A stretch of DNA of 64,000 bases. It comes from Meloidogyne chitwoodi (lineage: Eukaryota > Nematoda > Chromadorea > Rhabditida > Meloidogynidae). The notes beneath the pieces were generated by a model. It saw nothing but the letters and a program-made list of their open reading frames with translations, was not told the DNA's origin and ran no database searches. Positions 39,626-52,047 of the stretch are shown here, in pieces; positions within the stretch are counted from its first letter, which is position 1; every line of letters begins with the position of its first letter. The stretch covers positions 1 through 64,000 of the forward strand of contig JACZZP010000006.1 of assembly GCA_015183035.1 (NCBI GenBank), in the 5' to 3' direction. A program made the position numbers and the translations under genes.

Positions 39626-41108
39626 ATGGGAATTGAAGCAAAACGAGCGGCTATGAGCCGAAAAAAGAGTCCTCCAATTTTTTCTCATGAATTTATTATA
39701 CAAAATCATGGAGACATTATATCGTAAGTTTTTATTAGATACTTCAAAAATTTAAATGTCTCAGATGTGTGATTATGTTTATTATGCTTGGTTTTATGTT
39801 TAATGCAACTGCTTCACTCGCTCAAGTTTTCATTGTTCCTCAGTATAACGATACACTAGTTTTACCAAATGAAACAGGTTTTCTTTGAATTTTTATTTTA
39901 AAAACTAAAGATTTTATAGAGTCGAGGATTTTGTACAGGAATGGAATGAGAGATTTGTTTACAATTTTCTTTTATACTCTTGTTTGGGTTGCTGTTCATT
40001 GTGCACTTCAGGAATATATCTTTGACAAAATTCAACGTCGGCTTCATTTAAGTAAAACAAGACAAGTTAAATTCAACGAAAGCGGTCACATGGCTGTTTT
40101 TAGTATTTACTCGCTTTTCCATGCTGTTAGCATTTTGAATGAGTTGGAACTCCAAAAAGATTTGGTTTCTTTTTTGCTTTTCTTTTATTTTTTGATACAT
40201 TTAGACTCGAATTTGGGCTGGTTATCCAGAACTTCATCGACATTTTTCACTTTCTAATAAACTTTTCTACATTTTTCAGGTTAGTAAATGATATTTTAAT
40301 TATTAATTTTTTCTTGAAGATATCTTTTTGGCTTCATCAAATCCCTGAATTTTATTTCCAAAAATTAAAACGTGAGGAGATTTTCAATAAGCTTATATAC
40401 CTAATAATTTTTGTAACGGCTTCTTGTTTCTTCTATTTTGCAAAGTTTGTTTATTTAATTATTTAAGCATATAAATATTCCAGTTTCACTCGTCTTGGAC
40501 TTGTTCTTTTATCTTTTGAATATTTGTCACAAGGAATCTTTCATACAAGCCGTCTTCTATATTTTTCTGGAAAAATTCTTCCCGCATCTACCGCGTATTA
40601 TTTTACCAGTTTTAATTTGTTTAAAAAAACTTTAGATTTAAGCCATGGAATTTTGTTTTTCTAATCACTCGTCTCGGTATTAATTATTTGAGTTAAGCTT
40701 ATTTTTTTATTTTGTTTAGTTTCAATTGTGGTTGGTGTAATTGCTCTATGGTATGGACACAGACAAAACGAAGTTGCTTTTATTGATATTGAAACAGGAA
40801 ACTTCAACACAAAAATTATTCGGTTTTTGTTCTTATTTAAAATTTTATCATTAAATAACCATATTTTTTAGCATAAATGGGCTAATTGTAATTGTTCTCG
40901 TTCAACTTTGGATGTTATTCAATTTTTCTACATTTCATATTGGTCGATGGCGTGAAAAAGGTCGTGAACAAGCTGCTCATTCTGCTGGGAAGAAAAAAAG
41001 TAGTGGATTTGGCTTCAAGAATAAAAAAGCTGGAAAATCAAATTCTACTAGCGAAGTTTGCTTGAACTATAATTGAATAATTTTTAAATATTTTAGAAAG
41101 ACAAGTAA
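39626..41108 (+). CDS. tram-1: Translocating chain-associated membrane protein (TRAM)
   Basis: An endoplasmic-reticulum multi-pass protein that assists protein insertion at the Sec61 translocon. It has 368 residues in ten exons: 39626-39723, 39765-39877, 39920-40164, 40205-40279, 40320-40444, 40484-40594, 40636-40676, 40720-40822, 40872-41055, 41097-41108; the length fits the family. The N-terminus HEFIIQNHGDIISC, the TLC-domain core (KFNESGHMAVFSIYSLFHAV; WLHQIPEFYFQKLKREEIF), FKPWNFVFLITRL and the basic tail (WREKGREQAAHSAGKKKS) match TRAM1. The last exon adds only KDK and the stop, a Lys-rich ending consistent with ER retrieval. The precise in-frame join at 40594/40636 restores the conserved KPWNF block. 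Confidence 0.92.
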
Positions 41109-43173
41109 GATTGAATACTGGCTGACGATGGATTATATGTTTTTAGACTCATTTCTTCATTGGATTAGGCACTCTTTTTAAATTGGAATTAACGAGAAAA
41201 ACTTATGCTATTTCTTCTGCTTTCTTTTTTTATCTTCTTTATTTTTCGGTATTTTAGCTTAATTAAAATTTAATTAAATGCTTGTCCTTATCATACCAAA
41301 ATTTTTATTAATCTGAAAACGCATATTTTTATTATCATATCACATTTTATCTTTTATTTTTTCATTATTTGTTATAATATGTATATGTAGTTGTAACTTT
41401 GATTTTCTGGAGCAAAAAGAGCAGTTTTATGACAAAAAATTTTAAGTCTTCTAAGGAAAGAATCTTCCCTATTTAAATAAAATTTAGCTTTGGGAGCTGC
41501 CTGGTTTCCCCTCAGTCTGGAAGGTTTCTAATTTTTTGAACTCCTGTTTCTGTGATTATATTTGTTTAATTTCTGATTTTATGTATTTTACTCATTTTCG
41601 ATACATTTTCTTATTATGTATGAAATTTTCCTTTGTTAAACATTAATTTCTCAGAGAAAATGACCTGAATAAAAATTGTCTGATAAAATAATTAAAAATG
41701 AATTAAGAAAAAAATTTCGAAAAACTGCCATATCTTTAATATTTGGCACTGATCGGCCGGTAAAATATTTAATCTACATTATAATATTTATGAATGACCT
41801 TTCCCTTAATATTCTCACATCGACTTTTATTTGCTTCATTGATTTCCCACGCATTTCTTCGTTGTCGATCGTGCGCTCGCTTTTCACTAGCGGTGTTTCT
41901 TCTAGCATACCCCTTGTTTCCACCCCTTACTAAACCCTTGGTTATAGTCAACGGGCAAAAGTGGTCGTCCGGTCGATGGAATGCAGAGCAGTCAACAACC
42001 ATATTACCATGTTTGTAGAAGATGATTGTGCTGAGAAGCGCTGCGGCTATGATTTAGGAATGCATTATGATGAGAAACTATGAGCGAAAGGGAATGCGGT
42101 GGAGGGTTGGAATTTTTGTCTTTTACTCTGCATTTTGCTTATTCATTTGCTACATACCTCTGAATATTTTTCGGCCTGTTGATTTTCGCATAATTATCGG
42201 TTTTAAGCTTTCAGAAGCTGGCAATGCGCAAATTGTTGCGTTAATGGTTCAATTTAATTACTGACTAGACTTCTCAATACATTTTTATGTGTTCATGTTA
42301 GGAATTTGTTGTTTTCAAGTTCTTATCTTTTGCATATTTTTAGTAATGTCCAAAAATATTTTTACGTGCAGTTCTCCACTTTGGAATCTGCATGACTGAT
42401 AAAATATTTCATTACTACATTTACTAAAAATAGCCTTTCGTTCAAATAACTTAAAATTATTCTCCCTAAAATATTCGTCTGGATTTAGATTTTTCTATAT
42501 TTAATAATAAAATTTATTGAAATTTTTTAGAATTCCTTTAGTTTTTCTTAAATATATTTTCTTCACATTCTTTCTCACGCATCGGCTGGTTATTATTTAT
42601 TATCCTCTTTCTATTAAATTTATAATAAATACCAAATCATTTTTCTTAGTTACTAACAAAAACATTTTATTACATTAAAGAAATTCCGTTCTGTCCAAAA
42701 GTTTTGAATTATCATAGGTTTATTTTATTTATTTTTATTATTTTTGATCAATATTTAAATTAATTTTAAATTTTTTGCAGAAATTCTTCTTTCTTTTCTC
42801 AAAGTATCCCAGCAAACCTATTCCCTTAGGCAAAAATTTAATTAAAACTACTAATTTAAAAAATGTTTGTTTTTAGATTTAAACTTTAAACTTATGTATT
42901 TTTAAATTTATTGTTAAATATTTATATGCATTCCTATGATTATAATATTAAATGTTTGCGTGTCATTGTTACATCTCATAGAAATGATCATCTCTTATTC
43001 ATTAATTGCCCATCCCTGCTCTTTTTTTATTATTATTCTCATTATATAAATAGCAATGCGATTTATACATTGATTTAATGCATTTTTAAAATCTTTTGAC
43101 GTTTAGCTTTATCAATTAATAACTCTTTTTGAAGTAAATGGATTATAATTTTTTAATTTATTAAATTTAAAAA
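41109..43173. other. Intergenic region with a less AT-rich island
   Basis: About 2 kb between TRAM and the FERM-phosphatase gene. A block at roughly 41740-42260 is clearly richer in G and C than its surroundings and open in several frames. None of those frames shows a domain or splice structure. It may be a promoter/5' exon region of the downstream gene; I cannot tell. Confidence 0.35.
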
Positions 43174-46100
43174 ATGCCTCGAATGCCTTTAAAATTAAAA
43201 TTGGGACGATCCAGCGGAAGATATGAACTCAGCGAGGATATTTATGTAAAAATTTTAATACTAATTTTAAAGTATTAACATGAACTTATTAGAATAATTA
43301 ATAAGTTTTTCCTTACAATTTTGATTTCTATACAGATTCTGACTGTCTTCATTGGTGACTTTCCTATGGCTCAGGTGCTTAATTTTTAATAGCTAAAATT
43401 TGTCTTAAATTATGAGATAACGATCAAGAGAAAATAATGTTTACATTTTTTATGTTTATAGTGTACACTAAACAGTGCTTCTACTTCTGCTGACGTTTTT
43501 CGCTACCTTGGAGAAAAAACTGGAATGGGACAGGCAAGATTTATTTCCAACAATCAATTTTAGAAATTCTTTAGCCAAAAATTTTTGGTCTTCAATACCA
43601 GATGAAAGCAACTGATACAGAGAAGAGGATGATGCGCTGGATTGAACCAGACCGTCCAATTCGACGTCAGCTTGAGCGTTTTGCATGTAGAAGAGGCCAG
43701 AAATGGGCTGTTAATCTCGCTATTCTACATGCATGTTCTAATGTAAGAATTGGAAAAAAGTTGACTTTAAATATAATTTTTGAGATTTTTTTAGGTATTC
43801 ACTCTCCATGACTCTGTTTCTAGGTATGTTTAATGAAAAAATCGGCATGAATAAAAATTTTCTAGATCTGTGTATTATACATTACTTAAGTGGGATGTGC
43901 TTCAAGGCGAACGTTTCTCACTTGATTTAGACAAGTGCATAAACCTTGGTTTGTTTATACAAACAAATTTAACAATTTACCATATTATGTTTTAGCAGCT
44001 TATCAACTCCAGATCGAGTTCCCTGATTTTCGGCCAACTGTACAGCATCTTAAAATGCTTAGCCTTTTGCCACAGGTTTTATAATAATTAATTAATATGG
44101 TTATTTTTATTACAGAGTATGTGTCGAAATCCAAAGATTAACAATGATGAAACATATTTACGCATTTTGAAGGTATGTTTTATTATTTAGAAAATTTAAT
44201 ATTTTGTAAGTTTAGACCTATGAAAAATTACATACAATGCAACCAGCTTACGCAGCTCTTCTTTACATTGTAAGTAGTGGATATTCTATAGGAATTCTAT
44301 ATGTTCCAAAAAAAAATTTTTCTCAATTTAAAGGTGGAAGTACAACAATGCGAAGGTTATGGTGAAGAAACTTTCTTTTGTAAAGTTTGTAAATATTAAT
44401 TTTAAGACAATAAAATTAATTTTTTTTAAAATTATTTTAGGATGGAAATTCTCTAGAAGAGATTACGCTTGGTTGTTCAATAGATTGGATTTTTGTTGTT
44501 CGTCGACCGAGTGGCACAACACAAAAATTTAGGTATTGGAGATGGATACTTTTACCCAAAGCTCTTTTAATTTCAGGTGGGAAGAAGTTCGAGAACTTGT
44601 AGCAAATAAACGCAAATTATCCATAAAATGTGGAGAGAATTTGGTTACCTCCGTTTTTTATTTTGTTAGTTAATTTACCTCTTTCACTAATTATTTTTGT
44701 ATTTATAGGAGGACAATGAAATGGTATGTTTTTTTTTAATTATTTTTTAATTAAAAATAAACATAAAATGTCTTTAAAAATTTAGTGTAATTATGTTTCC
44801 ACTGTACTAAGTTGGAAATGGAGGCATGCACGTACAGATGCCCAACAACAAAAGAGCGCCAGACTGAGCGTACAAAATTTGCAAGGTGCTCTTCCTTCTT
44901 TTGGTCAGGCACCGGGCTCTTTTACTCGTCGATCTAATACAAATGTATTGACAAAAATATTTTTTAAACATTTTAAATTAATTTAGGTGAATGCTGTTCG
45001 GCCAAATTCTGAAATGGTTGTTGCTTCTGAATTTACATCAGGGGCTACCCCCTTCTTGCCACCTCAGCCTTCAACTCCTCAGTTAACCATCCGAACAGAT
45101 CATAATAGTCAATCTACGGCTAATTCAATTCAATCATGTAACCCTGTTAGACAACCCCATACTAATTGTAAAAATAATATTTTTTGGTTCCTTTAATTTC
45201 AATTTTAAGCACTTTCTGCCTGCCGTTCAATATCTATTGGCCAAATATTGCCTCCATTAACATCTGATTTAATGCCCGTCGGAGCCAGTAGTTCTTCGGC
45301 CGTTCCATTTATTCGATCAACAATTACAAATGTTATAGATAAAGTTTCGCCTCCAGCCGTTGGTGCATCTTCTGCTACAGCAAGCAGTACATCAACATTT
45401 TACGTACCAGCAGTACCTCTACAATTTCCTTGTACTTAATTAAAACATAAAATAAGGTTACATTTTCATTTTAGCAGTTCAACAACAAAAAACATCAAAT
45501 GGAAGTCAAGAAGATTGGTTACGTCATGAACAACATGAAATACTTAGGCAACTGTTAACTGAGAGGCGTCAACTTAATAAAGTAAGAAAAAAATATTTAA
45601 AAAATTTTATTTTTGTTTTTTTTAATTTTTAGATAGGTTCTAGCCCTGAAATTAATACTTTGGGTAAAAGTGTTTCTGCAGCATCTAAATGCAAAAAACA
45701 TCAAATTGGGGGAATTTCTGCAATAACAACTAACAATAAAGTTACCGATGTGAATAATTTCTCACAGGCGCGTAAAATATTTACGTCTACGCCAGATTTG
45801 CATTCGGCACGTTTAAGTCAACAACAACAACAATTTCAGAATTTTCAGTTATTGAATCAACAACCACAATCACAGCCTCAAACACCTTTGCTTTCAGTTA
45901 CACAAATAAATGGTGCTGGAGTACAGAAAATGTTTCCTGGCCAAACTACAATTTCTTCTGTTGGTTTTCCATCTCAATTATCAGGAAACACGGCTACTGT
46001 ATTGCCTCCTTATTTTCCACCTTCATCAACAAACAATATGAATATTGACATTGGAACAAGTAGTAATACTTCAATTTATCTTCAAAATAGTCCAATCGCT

Positions 46101-47975
46101 TTGAGAAGTGGTCCTTTCTCGCAAGGACAAGTAATTGACGAAAATGGCCAGCAACATACAATTATTTATCCAATACCGCCTGATGCAGCTTCATATACAC
46201 AGCCACAAATTTCCAATGCATCAATAATGGAGCAAATTTTGCAACAATCACCTCAATTGATTCCACCTCAATTTTCTGTTCAAGGTTATACATCGTCTAC
46301 AAATTCGCCTCCATCTCCAACAGCTAATAACCATTTTTACCAACAACAATTTCATGAAGAAAGCCGCCGATCTAGTCCAAAATCTAATACAACTTCATCA
46401 CATTCTGAAGCACAAATAGTTTATATTTTTCCCAAAAAACATATTTTTTTTTAAATTTTTAGCCAATTAACGGTAGTATTGATCAACAAACAAAAACTTT
46501 GCCTGAATTTGCCGAAATTGAATTTTCTGGAATTCCAGCTAAAAGTTTATCGGCAGATTATACAGTCGCCATTCGAACACACAATTTGAATAGAAATAGA
46601 GGAAGTAAAATCTATCCATATAATGAAAATAGACTTAAACTTGCTGTTACTAATTCTAATCCTGATGGTTTGATTTTTTGTATTTTATTATAAAAAAATC
46701 AGTTTAAGGTTACATAAATGCTTCACAAGTTGTGGTTCCAATTGGTAGAAACATACAATTGCGTTATGTAATCTCTCAAGCACCAATACAAAAGACTATT
46801 GAAGATTTTTGGCAAATGGTTTGGCAAACTGGAGCAAGGCTAATAAGTTTGTAATTAATTTATTCTAATTAATTAATTTAAATCATCATAATTATTTTTT
46901 AGTAATGCTAGTCAATCCTCATCAGGTTGGGAAAAGAATTTTCAATTTTTTATTTTTTATGTAGGTCAATAAAAATGACACAATTCCTAGTTATATCCCA
47001 AGCCAAGCAAAAGCTAAATTGACTGTTGGAGACTTTTTCCTACGCCTTAAAAATGTTAGTCAGCCCGCGCAAATGCAAATGTTTCAACAGACAACTACAT
47101 TTACACTAGCAAGACATGGTGAACGTCGTACAGTTTATCATTTGTATTGCGCTGATTTTACTGAACAAGGTGTTCCATCCTCTATGGACACTTTTATTGG
47201 GCTTATTGATGCAGCTGCTTGCCTTAAAAGACATATCCAAAACGAAATTAAGACAGCTGAATATGTTGAAAATAATAATGATGTAACAGATTCAAAGCGT
47301 ACGCCACCATCTGTAATTGTCAGTAAATCTAATTCCAACACTTCTAAGGATAGCCGTGTTAGTAAATAAATGAAATTAAAAAATATTTGCTTTATTTTTA
47401 GTCTAGTGATACATCTCGTTGTGATCGGACTCAATCTTCTGAAAGTTATGGCTGGGCCAGAAAGAAACTTCGTTTTGATCAAAATGGTTCATCAACAAAG
47501 CAGACAACATTTACTAATATTTCTAATAAGCTGAATCAAAGCAGTGAGAACCAGAAAAAAAATGAAAAGTTTTTTATGAGAAAATTGCCTTTATAAAATT
47601 CCTTATCTTTTAAGCCAAGGAACGCTGACTATTATTCAATGCACTGACGGTGGTAGCGATAGTGGACTGTAAGCTTTATGAATATTTTTTAAATTAATGA
47701 CTAATTTTAAAGTTATTTGCTCTCCGAAGTTTTAATTCGTAGCATGGAAAATAATATCGTAAGTTACTTAAAAATATTTGTCTATGCTTATTTATGTTGT
47801 TTAATTTAGACATTAGAAGTCGCACAACTTCTTAGAGATTTGAGATATCAACGGATGTTTGTTTTCAATTTAATTTAATTTTTATTTTTTTAGGTCACTC
47901 GTTAAAAATCCCCAACAGTACAAATTTATTTATGATCTTGTTGCATTTTATGAACGTAAAAATCGACTTGTTTAA
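43174..47975 (+). CDS. FERM-domain pseudo-tyrosine phosphatase (PTPN14/PTPN21/Pez-like)
   Basis: A cytoskeleton/membrane adaptor, 1169 residues in 27 exons; the outermost are 43174-43245 and 47894-47975, the longest 45633-46418. Residues 1-350 form a FERM domain ([20 protein letters not shown] start; [40 protein letters not shown]). A long Pro/Gln/Ser-rich linker follows, including coiled-coil-like [18 protein letters not shown]. Residues about 785-1169 are a PTP fold: [46 protein letters not shown], and the PTPN14-like end [20 protein letters not shown]. The catalytic parts are lost: the P-loop reads QCTDGGSD (His to Gln, Arg to Asp at 1109) and WPD is FTE (972-974). It is therefore predicted inactive. 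Intron 43534-43574 has a GC donor; exon 44709-44723 is 15 bases. Confidence 0.9.
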
Positions 47976-48510
47976 TAGCCATATACTTTTAGTATCTATT
48001 TTTTTCTAAACTTCCCAAACCTTTTTTTATAAGCAATTTGTTTACGCTCACTTAAAAATCTTATTATAGCTAATATTTCTTAATAACTTTTAATCCCTTA
48101 CTGTGCCATTACTAATTCTTCGAAAATTCCATTTATGTTATTTTTATGTTTCACCTTTAATTTAGCTGAACTTTCTTTTTTTTATTATTATAAGCTTAGA
48201 AAATTTTTTATAGAAAATTTCAACTACAATATCTACATACATATGCAGTTTTTATTAGAGCTTGAGCTGTCATATAAAATTCTATTTATAACAATTGCAC
48301 TTTTCTAATCTCTAAAAATAAGTTCATATATATATTTATTGTACATTTAGTTTTGTAAAAATGTTAAGTGTGCGAAATCCTCCTAGACCACGAAAAAAGT
48401 GATGAAAGAGAATGTGCCGATTGTTGTAATCTTTGATAGATGGGCGAACAGTAGCGCAAGGCAATCTATTTTTATTAGTTTTATTATTTTAATTTTCTCA
48501 TTCTAAAAAT

Positions 48511-50588
48511 CTAGAGTTTACAGTTAACCTCATATGGTGGAGGTGGTTCATCCTGAGGCTGATTCTCAGTAGTAAACATTTCCATTGTTAAATGTTGTTG
48601 GTGTAAAAGTGGTATTCTGTCTGAGCAATCGCCAATATTTTGTTGATCATTTATCAGAGTATTATATTTAGGACTGATGCCTTCTGAAATTGTTATTGAA
48701 CGTGGGAATAGCGCCCGTCTTCTGTCTAATAATGTTGATGGACGTGGCAAGTGTCTTTGTGTTGTTCTAATATTTTCATTTGAATTGAAACATGAGATGG
48801 TTGCACTACGCGATGGTTTTGTTCTGAATATCGGTTTTGGTGTGCCTTCTCCATAAGCTGTCCTTAATCGGTTTCCAGTTGAGCCATATTGACTCTGTAT
48901 ATTTTGTTGTCTATCTGTAGATAATCTGTGAGGCGAAGAAAACAATTGTCTAAGTAGTGAGCTGGCAGTAAACTTTAAAAAATTGGGTGATTTTTTACTT
49001 TTTTTTTCAAATGACCTGAGATCTTTCAGTGGTAGGCCATTGCTCATTATTATTATTATAAGGATCAAGCAAAATTGCTTCACTATAACTTGGAACAACC
49101 ACGTAATTCTGGCGATAAGCTAAATTAAGTTCATGACTATCCATTGTAGAGGTACGTGTTAATGGACCAGTATAGTTAATGCTAGAGGGGCTATAAATGA
49201 GAAAAAAGGTAATAATTTTGTAATAAATTTTTATAAAAGTGCCACCTCAAATAATTCGTGCCAAACAATTTACATACTTGTAAATGTACGTAACCTGTTC
49301 TGTATTCAGCTATCATCTAAAATTATATTAAATTAATTTATAAAAGTATAAATTTTTACCCTTAATGGCCAACTGAGTAGTAGTAAACTAGCCGGCCAAA
49401 ATGCCCATGGAGAAAGCCACCAAGGACCATGTAGTGATGATACTTGTGGTGCAAGCAAACTCTGTTGTTCTTCTTGGCGATTGGCATCTTCAATGCAATT
49501 TTGCGGTCCTCCCGTATTACTGGTATTCTGAATCTGAGCCTTATGGCGACGTTGCCTCTGAATTTTAGTAGTTTTATCACGAATAACTAGTACTCTCTCA
49601 AGGAATGGTAAATTAGCCAAATCAAGTCCTTCACGAACCTAACACTTTTTAAATTTAATTATTTAAAAATTTTTTATTAAAAATGCCTCCATATATTCGT
49701 CAAGCATTTCATTCTCTGTGAAAAATCGACTCCTTTGTTCCTCAAACTCATTTGCTGCTTCCACGCTTGCAAACAAAAAACCTTTTGTAAATCGCATTCT
49801 TACGACTGGAAAATCATCTAAACCATTCAATTCTTTAGTAATATCCTTAATTTTAAATTATCTTTTTTTTTATTTTCTTCTTGCCTTATAGCCGCATTGA
49901 TCTGTAAGGAAAACATTGCCAGACTGATGTGAATTAACTCTTTCATAATAAACTTGGATTCGAGTAATTGCTTCACCATTACGATAACTTAGATATAAAT
50001 AGGTAAAATTACCTAAGAAAAAAATCACCGAATTACTCGACGCGTTCTTCGCAAATAATGATAACTAATACTTTTCCACCAAACAATTGGTAAAGCATTT
50101 CTCATTGCAGATGCTAGATCTTTAGCTTGTCTGGCACCCATACGTGGTGGAACACTCAAAAGTGTACGATAATGCCTAATATTTTGATATTTTCATCTCT
50201 TAATAAACAATCATCTCCTACCAGCACTCGCTAAGATAAATTATATAAAGTAGACCAGCTAATGCCATTGGAATAAGATCATATCCATGTGAGCATGGAC
50301 CGGCAACAGATTGACTTAAAGTGTCTTGTATACCTTTTGGCCCAAAAATATGGCAATAACTAATATGGACGGAACAAAAAATAATCAACATAGAGCATAT
50401 AAGGCATTTCCTTTAACAAATTTAAAAAAAATTAAAATTTTTAATTTATTAAACCAGTGAAAGTGAGAAAGTAGTAATCGACGCATGTCGAGTTTTTTTG
50501 GACGAAGCTTTTTAAAAAAAAATTTTTACTTAAAATTTTAAGTTTTGTCAAAACTTACGATACTAGGAATTTCAGAACTTTGTATCAT
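48511..50588 (-). CDS. TMEM151-family membrane protein
   Basis: A multi-pass membrane protein of unknown molecular role, conserved in animals. It has 555 residues in ten exons: 50559-50588, 50455-50507, 50222-50410, 50029-50175, 49885-49987, 49687-49845, 49360-49638, 49246-49316, 49016-49190, 48511-48972. Family blocks: SHFHWKCLICSMLI, PMALAGLLYIIYLSECWHYR, TRRVIRYRNGEA, QVYYERVNSHQSG, DFPVVRMRFTKGF, FEEQRSRFF, DEYMEVREGLDL, SWPLRMIAEYRTGYVH, KLFGTNY. The last roughly 200 residues are disordered and Arg/Ser-rich, ending DEPPPPYEV, a PPxY motif for WW-domain (Nedd4-type) binding. Two introns, 49846-49884 and 49639-49686, begin with GC. Joining across them recreates DEYMEVREGLDL exactly. The start ATG at 50588 opens only ten residues before the first intron and is less certain. 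Confidence 0.87.
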
Positions 50589-52047
50589 TGGAATTTTTTA
50601 CTTTGTTTCATTTAAATGTAAAAGTGGTTGCCAAAAATAAAAAATTTAAACATTCAAGTACCCTTATGTATTAAAAACAACAGAAGTTCCAAAAATGATA
50701 AGAGTTGGCTTTAGGAATAAAAATTCCATAAAGTATTTTTGCCGTTGTTTTTAGTCAGTATATTTTTGCGTGAAAAAGAAACGACAAGGCAAAAGGTTTG
50801 GTAGCTCGACACTTTGTCATTTCAAAAAAAAACACTTTCTTTTCTCTTTTTGCCTATTTTCTTCCCCATCCATTTCCAGCGGGAGCACTTTTCAAAAGCA
50901 GAAAAAAGGATTGATTGTTCAAAATGCCAGACGGCAATGCACTTTTTTACAACCAAAATAAGGGCATTTTATAAAGGCAAAATGCTGGTCAATCGTTGGA
51001 TAATTTTTTGTAATTGTCTAGTTTTTTACTAATATCATAAAAAATATAAATTATGGAGAAAATTAAATTTGTAATTTACAGACATATTTAATCTATAAAT
51101 CTTTTATGTATTATCAATCAAAATTAACTTTAAAAAGAATCGGTCAAATAATTTAAAAAAATTTTTGCCCGCGGCATGGACACCAACACATAATTTATAC
51201 ACTACAACAAAAATTCTTTTGTTTTAGTGTTCGCAAAACAAAAATTGCGAAAAGAAAGAATTTGTCATCTGGTTTAATGACCTTCATTAAATTAGCGTTA
51301 AAACGGTTTAAAATCATCAACATTCTCAATTCCTTGCCAATAAAATCGGCCTCCTATTCAAACATTAAATTTATAGTGGAACTCGTAATTTTCTTGTAAA
51401 TTTAAAGACGGAAAAAGAAAAAATTAAACATAAAAATGAAGCAATGAAAAAGCATATAAAATTAAAAAAAATGATGTAGATGTGAAGAAGGAGAGAATAA
51501 ATAAAGAAGCAAGGACGACGATACAACTTATTGCGCGACTTTCAACCTTTTTTTAAACAATTTTTTTTTCGTGCTCCAATAAAAAATAGCGCTGTTCAGA
51601 AAAGAACAATGTAAACTAACGACAAAAATTTGCGTGCGTAAGAAAGTTGATTGGCCATGAAATATGGGACGGGTTTTAAATTATAATAGTTTTTTAGGTC
51701 TTGTAACATGAAAAGTATGTAAAGACTAGGAAAAAAGAAAATTTTAACACATTTTTAGACAACAGTTTATTCCGAAGGGTAAAGTTTTCAGTCTTATATA
51801 AGCACAATGATTGTTCCTAATAAACGCCAATCAAATAAAATTTTATAAGGGAGAGTAAAAATAAGGGAACGAACATTTATTTCTTTAGTAAAAAGTAATT
51901 TTTCCTTCTATTCACGCACTAGCCCATTAAGCATTCAGCCTTTTTACTGAAATAAAATTCCTCACTATTTCTGCAATTAAGTTCAGAATACTAAAAATTT
52001 TCTTTTATGCATTATTTTCTATTTTATTATTTTTAGCTGATTATAAG
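50589..52047. other. Divergent intergenic region, TMEM151 / collagen
   Basis: About 1.5 kb AT-rich, presumably the promoters of both flanking genes. Short open stretches near 50770-51030 show no splice structure or recognisable protein. Nothing else seen. Confidence 0.5.

Noticed and set aside
41676..42264. Several overlapping open frames on both strands in the GC-richer island
   Set aside because: Open in many frames because of composition, no domain, and no splice links to TRAM or the FERM gene.
50770..51032. Two overlapping plus-strand open frames
   Set aside because: Lys/Phe-rich translation of simple sequence; no domain or supporting splice signals.
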